A program made the position numbers and the translations under genes. From NCBI GenBank assembly GCA_964579415.1, contig CAZOGW010000071.1, positions 1-15,992 on the forward strand: a stretch of 15,992 nucleotides of DNA. The letters are read 5' to 3'. The stretch is from CAZOGW01 sp964579415. GTDB taxonomy: Bacteria > Actinomycetota > Acidimicrobiia > Spongiisociales > UBA5794. Under the pieces are notes generated by a model. It searched no databases. It was not told the DNA's origin and was given only the letters and a program-made list of their open reading frames with translations. This document shows positions 1-6,606 of this stretch, one piece after another (the stretch's first letter is position 1; every line of letters starts with the position of its first letter).

Positions 1-27
1 CGCATCGCCAAGCTGCTGTTGACGTGA
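1..27 (+). CDS. Possible 3' end of a plus-strand gene entering from the left
   Basis: Frame 1 reads RIAKLLLT followed by a TGA at 25-27. It would be the last eight codons of a gene convergent with sbcC, and the 7-bp repeat array would lie between the two stop codons. The evidence is only an open frame with plausible residues. The other two forward frames stop at 20-22 and within the repeats. Eight codons cannot identify a product. Confidence 0.25.
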   Translation, partial: RIAKLLLT

Positions 28-29
28 AG

Positions 30-101
30 GTACTAACTAAGTACTAAGTACTAAGTACTAGGTGATACGTGATACGTGATACGTGATACGTGATACGTAT
101 C
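30..101. repeat. Two-motif 7-bp tandem repeat array
   Basis: The array opens with GTACTAA at 30-36 and a 4-nt partial unit at 37-40. From 41 a strict 7-bp register begins: GTACTAA at 41-47 and 48-54, and GTACTAG at 55-61. It then switches without a break to five perfect GTGATAC units at 62-96. The last copy runs into the perfect 10-bp palindrome GATACGTATC at 92-101, directly before the sbcC stop codon at 102-104 (minus strand). The block is AT-rich against a very GC-rich background. It lies downstream of sbcC, possibly between convergent genes. A terminator, protein-binding or replication-slippage role is possible, but none is shown by the sequence. Confidence 0.9.
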
Positions 102-2606
102 TCACGCCCTGACCACCTTGGTGTCGCCTGTCAGCGGGTCGCGGTCCAAGACGATGAGGTCCTCGATTCGCTCACGCATCTCCGGGACGTGGCTCACCAC
201 GACGACGAGTCGTGAGGAACCCTCGGCGACCAGCTCCTCGATGCCTTCCATGGCCAGGTCGAGGTGCTCGGCGTCCAGGGAGCCGAAGCCCTCGTCGAGG
301 AAGAATGCGTCGAGGCGCCCGCCGGTGCGGGTGACCATCTCCGCCAGTGCCAGCGCCAGCGCCAGGGAGGCGAGGAAGGTCTCCCCCCCGGACAGGCTGG
401 TCGCCTTGCGTATCGCATCGGCGGCGGTGAGGTCGACGATGTCGAAGGCACCGTCGTCGGTGAACCGGTATCGCCCCGAGGAGAGCCGCATGAAGTGCTC
501 GCCTCCCAGCTCGGCGAGCCGGGCACGTTCGTCGTCGAGCAGGTACCGGATGAACCTGGTGTTGGTGAGATCGGCGGCGATCAGGTCGTAGCGCGCCTTG
601 CCGGCGGCGATCTCCTCCTGCTCGGCGACGAGCACCTCGGCCCCGGCGATCTCGGCCCGGTCGGCGGCAACGGCCTTCCCGAGCTGGGCGACGGTAGCCC
701 TGGCGGCGGCCAGCTCGTCGCCGAAGCCAGCCGCGACGCCGAGCTCCTCGAGGAGGGTTGTCCGCGCCGCGCCGGCGCCGGCCAGCTCGTCCTCCGCCGC
801 CTCCGCCTCCTGACGGGCGGTGGCCACCTGCGCCTCCCAGGCGTTGCGAACCGTGGCGGCGAGGACCCCGATCCCAGCGCCTCCGTCCGGCTCCAGATCG
901 AGACGCACCGCCACCCGGTCGATGACGCGCTGCAAGTCGGTGACAGCCTGCTCGGCGCGCTGCTCGGCGCCGATGGCCTCCCCGTGGTCACGACGGGCGG
1001 TGTCGAAGCGTCGCGCCGCCTCGGCGGCAGCGGCTCGCGCCGCAGCGAGCCGGGAACGCCGGGCGTCGAGCATCTCCCGCGGATCGCCCTCACCGAGGAG
1101 CTCGACCAGTGCCCTTTCCAGGTCCCGGGCCTCTCCTTCGAGGCCCTCCTGCTCGCGCTCCAGCTTCTCGGCGTCGCCGCGCAGGTGCGCCGCCGAGTTG
1201 TCGAGTCCGGCCAGCTTCACCTGGAGGGCGTTGGCCGTCTCGACGGCCGCCGCCAGGGCGCTTTCGGCGGTGCGGGCCGCGGCGGTAGCCGCCGCCTCCT
1301 CCTCACGGGCGGCGGCTAGGTCGGGTGCGGCGTCCGCGAGGGGCGGCTCGGCGACATGCTGATGGCACACCGGGCAGGTGTCACCTGCCGCCATGTCCGT
1401 CAGCAGCTCGATCGCCATGTTGCGGTGTGCCGCCTCGTGGGCTCCTGCCCGCGCCCGATCGGCATCGTCCCGCGCCTCGTCCAGGGCCACTTCGGCTGCA
1501 GCCCGCACCGCCGCTGCCACCTCGGCCGCGGCGGCCTGCGCCTGCCTGTCGGCGATCACCGAGGCGAGCCGGGCGGTGACGGCAAAGTGCTCGCCTGCGA
1601 CCTCCTCCAGCCGGCGGTACCTCTGTTGCCGGGAGGCGAGTGCCTCGGCGGCGGCGTCGATGGATTCCTGCTCGGCGGCGGTGTCAAGCGCTGCGAGGCT
1701 CTCGTCGGTGGCCTCGCGGGAGACGTCGGCATCTTCCATCGCCTGCGCCAGCTCGTCGCGCCGCGCCGCCGCGGTGGCGAGGGCGTCCTCGGCGGCGATC
1801 ACGTCACCGGGTGTGGGAAGGTCGTCGCCGAGGGGGGTCAACTCCTTGTGGCGGGCCTGCGCCCTGCCCGCCTCGTCGCCGGCCGCAGCGATGCGCTCGT
1901 CGAGGGCGGCGACCTCCGGCTCGACCTGCTCCAGTACCGCCTGCCGCTGCTGACACCCCGCCAGCTCCGCCTCGCGTTCCACCAAGCGGGCCGCCAGGAT
2001 CTCGATCTGCTCCAGCTTGCCCTCGATGCGGGCCAGGCCTGCGTTCATCTCGGCGGAGTGGTCCTTGGCGACCTGGCGCATGCGGTCGAGGCGGTCGTGG
2101 CCGAACACGCCCTTGAGCACTGCATCGCGGTCGGCGGCGCCTCCGGTGAGGAACTGGGCGAAACGGTTCTGGGCCAGCAGGACCGAGCGACCGAAGGCAT
2201 CGAAGTCGAGCCCGAGCAACTCACGGACCCGCTCGTTGACTTCACGCTCATTGGTGATCGTCTCGATGCGCTCGGCGTCGGCGCTGTCCTCCGGGTAGCG
2301 GTAGAGGGCATGCTGGCTCTGGCCCTTCTGGCGCAGCGACCGCACCACCTCCCAGATCTCGCCGTCGACATCGAAGCGGAGCCGGACCGCCCCGTCGCCG
2401 GCCCGCTGGTGGATGAGTGCCCTGGTGGACGCCCCACCGGCGGGGGTCCTCCCGTAGAGGGCGAACGAGACGGCGTCGAGCACCGTCGACTTGCCGCTGC
2501 CGATGGGGCCCACCACGCCTACCAGGGACCGGCCTCGCAGGTCGAACACCGTCTCGGGACCGAAGTAGGAGCGGAAGTTGCGCAGGCGCAGCTCAAGCGG
2601 GCGCAC
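102..2606 (-). CDS. sbcC: SbcC/Rad50-type SMC-family ATPase of the SbcCD nuclease
   Basis: This is the ATPase subunit of the SbcCD (Rad50-Mre11) complex, which binds, tethers and opens double-strand DNA ends for the SbcD nuclease. The protein has 834 aa. An N-terminal ATPase half carries Walker A GPIGSGKST (33-41) and a Q-loop near SVLLAQNRF (141-149). Two long Ala/Glu/Arg-rich coiled-coil arms, about 180-400 and 420-690, flank a zinc hook CPVC (411-414). The C-terminal half carries the ABC signature LSGGETF (738-744), Walker B with D-loop FFLDEGFGSLD (768-778) and the H-loop His806. It is closer in size to archaeal Rad50 than to E. coli SbcC, which has about 1050 aa. The start is GTG at 2606, 12 nt after the sbcD stop, with AGGGG about 7 nt upstream. 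It is the last gene of the nurA-herA-sbcD-sbcC operon. No intact terminator hairpin is seen after it, only the 7-bp repeat array. Nothing looks broken. Confidence 0.96.
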   Translation of the reverse strand: MRPLELRLRNFRSYFGPETVFDLRGRSLVGVVGPIGSGKSTVLDAVSFALYGRTPAGGASTRALIHQRAGDGAVRLRFDVDGEIWEVVRSLRQKGQSQHALYRYPEDSADAERIETITNEREVNERVRELLGLDFDAFGRSVLLAQNRFAQFLTGGAADRDAVLKGVFGHDRLDRMRQVAKDHSAEMNAGLARIEGKLEQIEILAARLVEREAELAGCQQRQAVLEQVEPEVAALDERIAAAGDEAGRAQARHKELTPLGDDLPTPGDVIAAEDALATAAARRDELAQAMEDADVSREATDESLAALDTAAEQESIDAAAEALASRQQRYRRLEEVAGEHFAVTARLASVIADRQAQAAAAEVAAAVRAAAEVALDEARDDADRARAGAHEAAHRNMAIELLTDMAAGDTCPVCHQHVAEPPLADAAPDLAAAREEEAAATAAARTAESALAAAVETANALQVKLAGLDNSAAHLRGDAEKLEREQEGLEGEARDLERALVELLGEGDPREMLDARRSRLAAARAAAAEAARRFDTARRDHGEAIGAEQRAEQAVTDLQRVIDRVAVRLDLEPDGGAGIGVLAATVRNAWEAQVATARQEAEAAEDELAGAGAARTTLLEELGVAAGFGDELAAARATVAQLGKAVAADRAEIAGAEVLVAEQEEIAAGKARYDLIAADLTNTRFIRYLLDDERARLAELGGEHFMRLSSGRYRFTDDGAFDIVDLTAADAIRKATSLSGGETFLASLALALALAEMVTRTGGRLDAFFLDEGFGSLDAEHLDLAMEGIEELVAEGSSRLVVVVSHVPEMRERIEDLIVLDRDPLTGDTKVVRA

Positions 2607-2618
2607 CGGGAAGCCCCT

Positions 2619-3779
2619 TCACGTGGCGGCCTCTTCCAACACCTGGCGGAACGTAGCCAGCAGCTCGTCGGGTGGGGGGACCCCGTCGAGACGGGAGCGG
2701 TAGGCGCCGTACATCTCGTCGAGCGGGCGGTGGCCCTGGCGGGGACGCTCCTCCTCGACCCGGGGGTACTCGGCACGCACCTTCACCACGAAGTCGAACT
2801 CCTCGATGGCCCGCTGCGCCAGCCCCGGGTCAGGCCCGGCGGTCTCCACGGCCAGGTCGAGGTAGGCCTCCCGCAGATCGTCGCCGGCGATCAGGTCGCT
2901 CCACTCCCCTGCCGCCCTCACCAGGCGCCGCCCGCCTGTCAGCGGAACCGAGCGCACCTTGGCGGGGAGGCCCGGTTCGACGTCGACGATCACCACCCGC
3001 TTCTGCTCCCCGGCCTCGCCGAAGTCGAGCTCGAGGAGCGACCCGGCGTATTCGGCGGGGACACGGGCGCCGGGGACCTTCTGCGGGGCGTGGATGTGGC
3101 CCAACGCCACGTACTGCGGGCCCGGGGGAATGGCGCTCGGGTCGGCGGCATACGCCTCGCCCATGTGCAGCTCCCGTTCGCCGCGAGGGGCGCCATGCCC
3201 GTGCACCTTGGCGCCGCCGACAAGGAAGTGGGCCACCAGGAAGGCCACGGCATCGGTGCCGGCCAGCGCCGTGGCGTGGTCGCTGTACGCCTTCGAGATC
3301 GCCTCCAACCTCGCCGCGTACCTGCCGTAGTGCTCGTCGACCGGCTCCCAGGCGTGGAACGCCCTCCCCTCGCGCAGGAACGGGAAACAGCTCACCACCG
3401 CCGGGCCGCCGGCTGTGCCCAGTTCGAGCACGCCGCCCTCGTCGGGCCGGCGGATGTCGCCGACGAGATGGACTCCGCTGGAGCGAAGGAACGGCGCCAG
3501 CGCCTCGAAGAACCCGGGCGAGTCGTGGTTGCCGGCGATGGCGACCACGGGTCGGCGCCCCCTGCCGGTGAGGCGCACAAGCCCGCCGAAGGCGATGTCG
3601 ATGGCCTCGACGGGGGGAAGCGGCCGGTCGAAGACATCGCCGGAATGCAGCACCAGATCGACGTCCTCGGCGTCGGCGATCGCCGCCACCTCGTCGATCA
3701 CCCGTCGGTACTCGTCAGCGCGGTCGTAGCGTCCGATGCGCTTGCCGACATGCCAGTCGGACGTGTGCAGGACCTTCAC
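2619..3779 (-). CDS. sbcD: SbcD/Mre11-type exonuclease subunit
   Basis: This is the metallo-phosphoesterase nuclease partner of SbcC. It should cut 3'-5' and open hairpins at DNA ends with two metal ions, usually Mn2+. The protein has 386 aa from the chosen start. The calcineurin-type motifs appear in order: TSDWHVGK (6-13, Asp8 and His10), HSGDVFD (45-51), GNHD (83-86), His184 in AHFLVGG, and GHIH (227-230). A capping domain and the SbcC-binding tail follow (about 270-386). The frame stays open upstream to 3836. I chose GTG at 3779 because VKVLHTSDWH is the standard Mre11 N-terminus and because this GTG overlaps the herA stop as GTGA (3776-3779). That overlap indicates translational coupling. 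A GGGGAGGA sequence lies about 15 nt upstream, farther than is usual. sbcC starts 12 nt downstream. Confidence 0.95.
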   Translation of the reverse strand: MKVLHTSDWHVGKRIGRYDRADEYRRVIDEVAAIADAEDVDLVLHSGDVFDRPLPPVEAIDIAFGGLVRLTGRGRRPVVAIAGNHDSPGFFEALAPFLRSSGVHLVGDIRRPDEGGVLELGTAGGPAVVSCFPFLREGRAFHAWEPVDEHYGRYAARLEAISKAYSDHATALAGTDAVAFLVAHFLVGGAKVHGHGAPRGERELHMGEAYAADPSAIPPGPQYVALGHIHAPQKVPGARVPAEYAGSLLELDFGEAGEQKRVVIVDVEPGLPAKVRSVPLTGGRRLVRAAGEWSDLIAGDDLREAYLDLAVETAGPDPGLAQRAIEEFDFVVKVRAEYPRVEEERPRQGHRPLDEMYGAYRSRLDGVPPPDELLATFRQVLEEAAT

Positions 3780-5509
3780 AAGCCGGCGAACGGGTCCTCC
3801 CCACCCAGGTCGACCTCCTCCTTGCGGGTCGCCCATGGCGGGAAGGGGAACTCGAGGACCAGGGGGACCGGGATCGCCGGCTGGCTCATCACCATGGTGC
3901 CCGGCTTGAGCAGGCGGGCCCGGGCCCGGGTGGAAGGCAGCATCCAGCCGTACTCGGCACGCTCCGCCTCGGCGGCGTCGAGCCGGCCGGCGACGCGGAT
4001 GGCGGCGTTCTCCATCACCTCCTGGGCCACCCGGGAGGCGGTCTGCTGGGCGCCGACGAGGAGGACGCCCAGCGAGCGGCCCCGCTGGGCGATGTCGACA
4101 AGCATGTCCTTGAGTGCGCTGGTCCCCTCCCGGGGGGCATACTTGTTGAGCTCGTCGAGCACCACCACCGACAGCGGGAGACGCTGGCCGGAGCGTTCCT
4201 TCTCCTCGAACGTCTCGGCGAGGAGGGCGCCGACCACGAAGCGCTGGCCCAGGTCGTGCAATGACTGGACGCCGACCACTGTCACCTGCGCCCGGGTGCG
4301 GTCGATACGGCGACTCTCCCCGGCGCGCACCAGGTGGCCGAGGCGGTTGACCGCGGCGTAGAGCCGCCGGGCGAAGGCGGAGACGGTGCCGATCTGTACC
4401 CGCCCGGTCCAGCGCGGATCGGGATCGCCCTCCTCGGGATCGACGAACTCGCCCACGGCCTCGACGAGCGTGCGCAGGTCGGTGATCACCCGCTCGCCCC
4501 GGTGCGGGACCACCGCCTCTCCCGGCCTGTGACCGTCGGAGGGGTCGCGCAACACCACCCCACCGGGCACACCGGCGACGTCGACGGCGAAGCGGCGAAG
4601 TTGGGCCCTCACCCTCTCCTCGATGAAGGGGATCTGGTTGCGGTTGGAGTCCGAGTCGGTGAACAGGAAGCGCAGCAGCCCCTCGTCCACGAACTCCCGC
4701 GGCGTCCAGGCGAAGGCGTCGACACCCTCCTGGCGGCCGCCGATATCGGGCAGGACGACATCACCCGACGTAGGTTTGGGTGGGGCCCAGAAGCTGACAG
4801 AGGGGAACGGGCCCGCCTCCACCCCGAGCTGCTGCCAGGCCGCTGCGGCGTCGTCGTCGAAGTAGCGGTTGGGCTTGTCGAGCCAGAGCAGGTCCTCGCC
4901 CTTGACGTTGAAGACGAGGATGCGCAGGTTGGCGGCACCCTCACCGAGGATGTCGGGCCGCCCGCTCAACAGCCGCAGGAAGAACAGGGCGAACGACGTC
5001 TTTGTGGCCACGCCGGAGATGCCGGAGATGGACATGTGACCGCCTTTGCGGCCGTCGAAGAAGTCGAGGTCGACGAACACCGGCTCACCGTCGCGGCCCA
5101 GGCCCACCGGGAGCGGCCGCCCCATCTCGTCCACGTAGAGGGCCTTGCGCCGCTCCTCGCCGGTGGCCCGCTCCACGACGCCACCCGGGTCGGGGGATAC
5201 CCACACCTCGGGGTCGACGCGGGTGACCGCCACCTGCGCTGAGCGCACTTTGGCGGCGGGGAGGATGCCCTCGACGGCGATACGGTGCGTGTCCGACTCG
5301 TACTGGGCGCCCTCGTAGATCGCCTCGCTCTCGGTGACCACCCCGTAGGTGCGCACCTCGCCCCGCTTGGGCACGTCGGTGCGCACCACGACCAGGTCGT
5401 CGAGTTGGAGGTAGTCCTCGTCGTTGAGCACCACCCGGAAGGCCGCCGTGGTGGTGTGCTCGGTGCCGAGGACCCGGCCCACCCCTGACGAAGGCACGCC
5501 GGAGGTCAT
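3776..5509 (-). CDS. herA: HerA-type hexameric DNA-pumping ATPase
   Basis: This is a HerA-FtsK superfamily ATPase expected to form a hexameric ring that translocates DNA and works with the NurA nuclease during end resection. The protein has 577 aa. A HAS-barrel-like N-terminus spans about 10-100 and a RecA-like motor spans about 140-545. The P-loop region GISGVATKTS (163-172) is unusual: the spacing between the glycine pair and Lys170 is one residue longer than in GxxGxGKS. Walker B is VVVLDELNKYAP (448-459, Asp452 and Glu453). GVLLVGAQQT (481-490) is a sensor-like segment, and Arg476 and Arg478 just before it are candidate arginine fingers. The ATG at 5509 overlaps the nurA stop as ATGA (5506-5509), which fixes the start even though the frame is open further upstream. 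The stop overlaps the sbcD GTG. Adjacent nurA, sbcD and sbcC point to repair rather than to HerA-SIR2-type defence. Confidence 0.9.
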   Translation of the reverse strand: MTSGVPSSGVGRVLGTEHTTTAAFRVVLNDEDYLQLDDLVVVRTDVPKRGEVRTYGVVTESEAIYEGAQYESDTHRIAVEGILPAAKVRSAQVAVTRVDPEVWVSPDPGGVVERATGEERRKALYVDEMGRPLPVGLGRDGEPVFVDLDFFDGRKGGHMSISGISGVATKTSFALFFLRLLSGRPDILGEGAANLRILVFNVKGEDLLWLDKPNRYFDDDAAAAWQQLGVEAGPFPSVSFWAPPKPTSGDVVLPDIGGRQEGVDAFAWTPREFVDEGLLRFLFTDSDSNRNQIPFIEERVRAQLRRFAVDVAGVPGGVVLRDPSDGHRPGEAVVPHRGERVITDLRTLVEAVGEFVDPEEGDPDPRWTGRVQIGTVSAFARRLYAAVNRLGHLVRAGESRRIDRTRAQVTVVGVQSLHDLGQRFVVGALLAETFEEKERSGQRLPLSVVVLDELNKYAPREGTSALKDMLVDIAQRGRSLGVLLVGAQQTASRVAQEVMENAAIRVAGRLDAAEAERAEYGWMLPSTRARARLLKPGTMVMSQPAIPVPLVLEFPFPPWATRKEEVDLGGEDPFAGL

Positions 5510-6453
5510 GTCACCGTCCCGGTCATGACCGCAGACCGTAGCGCACGGTGGATCAGGGTGCGGTCCCCGAGCCGGCGGCGCAGTTCCCGCTCCAGGGCGC
5601 CGATGGGGACCAGGTTCTGCGGGGCACGCGGGTCGACGTGCGGCTCCGATCCCACCGCGGGAAGAATCCCGGTGGCCCGGTCGGCAACCGCCCGGGCACT
5701 CGCCAGGTCGAGGGCGCTCGACACCTCGCCACGGACGACGCCCGTCCACGAGTGACCTCCGGGCAGCTCGGCGAGCCGCATGTACCAGGAGTAGCGCGGG
5801 TAGGCGCCGCCCTTTCCGATGAGGAACAGCGGGGTGCGCTGCCCCGCCAGCAGCCGGCTCACGATCCCGGCGGTGGCCGCAGTCAGGTAGGGGGCGCGGT
5901 GTGTCTTGATGTAGCCCACCTTGTGGGTGGCGGAAAGGTCGTTGATGGGACCGTCGGCGATGACGAACACCCCACGCTGGGCCAGCGACTCGGACAGGAC
6001 TCCCTCCGCCTTGCGCATCGCCCCGTGGAAGCGCCGCTCCAGCGCGTCGGGGTCGGCGTCGGGCACCGATTCGGTGCGGTAGGCCAGGGTCGGCCCGGCT
6101 ATCGGGACCTCGGAACTCCTGCCACGCCCGAAGAGCGCCAGCCGATCGATGCGCACGTCTCGGAAGGACGAGCACGGCACGGTTCGGTCCCACAGCACCG
6201 CGCCCACCGCGAACGATCCGCAGATGCCCGGAACCGGCCCCTCCGGCTCGTCCAGGGTGAGGTGGGCGTCGATGCGGCGCACCCCGTCGACGAACGCCAC
6301 CTGCTCCACCCCGTCATCCGCCCCGTCGATGGGCTCCCAGGCGCCCGACACCTCCACTGTCTCGTCGACCTTGCCCTCGTCGGCAAGATCCACGTCCGGC
6401 TCCACCGGGTTCCCGTACCCCGGCGCCCACCCCTCCACGTACAAGCGGCTCAT
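5506..6453 (-). CDS. nurA: NurA-family 5'-3' nuclease
   Basis: NurA is the nuclease partner of HerA; together they resect double-strand ends to leave 3' overhangs. The protein has 315 aa, a usual NurA length. The diagnostic N-terminal acidic motif is present as VAFVDGVRR (52-60, Asp56). A second conserved acidic segment is GVFVIADGPIND (161-172, Asp167), followed by GYIKTHRAPYL (180-190) and a C-terminal conserved RGEVSSALDLASA (241-253). Asp56 and Asp167 are the likely metal ligands; this is inferred from family position only. ATG 6453 was chosen over upstream in-frame codons because the protein then begins MSRLYVEGWAPGYG and because a TANNNT box lies 8 nt before it, consistent with a leaderless transcript. 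No Shine-Dalgarno is visible. It is the first gene of the four-gene operon and diverges from the GMC oxidoreductase gene. Confidence 0.88.
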   Translation of the reverse strand: MSRLYVEGWAPGYGNPVEPDVDLADEGKVDETVEVSGAWEPIDGADDGVEQVAFVDGVRRIDAHLTLDEPEGPVPGICGSFAVGAVLWDRTVPCSSFRDVRIDRLALFGRGRSSEVPIAGPTLAYRTESVPDADPDALERRFHGAMRKAEGVLSESLAQRGVFVIADGPINDLSATHKVGYIKTHRAPYLTAATAGIVSRLLAGQRTPLFLIGKGGAYPRYSWYMRLAELPGGHSWTGVVRGEVSSALDLASARAVADRATGILPAVGSEPHVDPRAPQNLVPIGALERELRRRLGDRTLIHRALRSAVMTGTVT

Positions 6454-6461
6454 GGGGGGCG

Positions 6462-6467
6462 ATGGTA
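6462..6467 (-). promoter_or_regulatory. -10 box for a leaderless nurA operon transcript
   Basis: On the minus strand TACCAT is followed by 8 nt of C-rich sequence and then the nurA ATG. Transcription from this box would begin at or next to the A of the start codon. No purine-rich ribosome site lies in between. A -35 candidate (TGAGAA at 6485-6490, 17-nt spacer) is weak. Leaderless mRNAs are common in Actinobacteria. Confidence 0.5.
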
Positions 6468-6572
6468 CCGGGGGGTAGTGACATTTCTCAGGGTGTCGAG
6501 GTCTCCGGGAGCGGGGAGGTACCCGTCCGGCGGCACGACACCGCAGATCGCGCACCGACCCCGGCAATCAAG

Positions 6573-6600
6573 TATCGTGCGCGCTCCTGGACCAGGGGGA
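6573..6600 (+). promoter_or_regulatory. -10 box and Shine-Dalgarno for the GMC oxidoreductase gene
   Basis: TATCGT (6573-6578) fits the actinobacterial TANNNT -10 consensus. AGGGGGA (6594-6600) is a strong ribosome site 6 nt before the ATG at 6607 and decides the start within a frame that is open for more than 1 kb upstream. No convincing -35 is seen. The 153-bp spacer 6454-6606 therefore holds divergent promoters for the two units. Confidence 0.5.
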
Positions 6601-6606
6601 CGCTCA

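Noticed and set aside
1356..4361. A plus-strand open frame of about 1000 codons antisense to sbcC, sbcD and herA.
   Set aside because: It is low-complexity, Arg/Gly/Val-rich, crosses three genes with clear motifs, and shows no domain or ribosome site. It is a shadow frame of high-GC coding DNA.
3776..5509. HerA as part of a phage-defence system of the HerA-SIR2 or HerA-nuclease type.
   Set aside because: Its partner is a NurA-family nuclease and it is coupled to sbcD and sbcC, which fits DNA repair. No SIR2, TIR or DUF4297-like gene is present.
5510..6193. Upstream extension of herA into nurA, in frame and without stops.
   Set aside because: The extension is Arg/Pro/Ala-rich with no HerA similarity and overlaps nurA fully. 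The ATGA overlap at 5506-5509 gives a better start.
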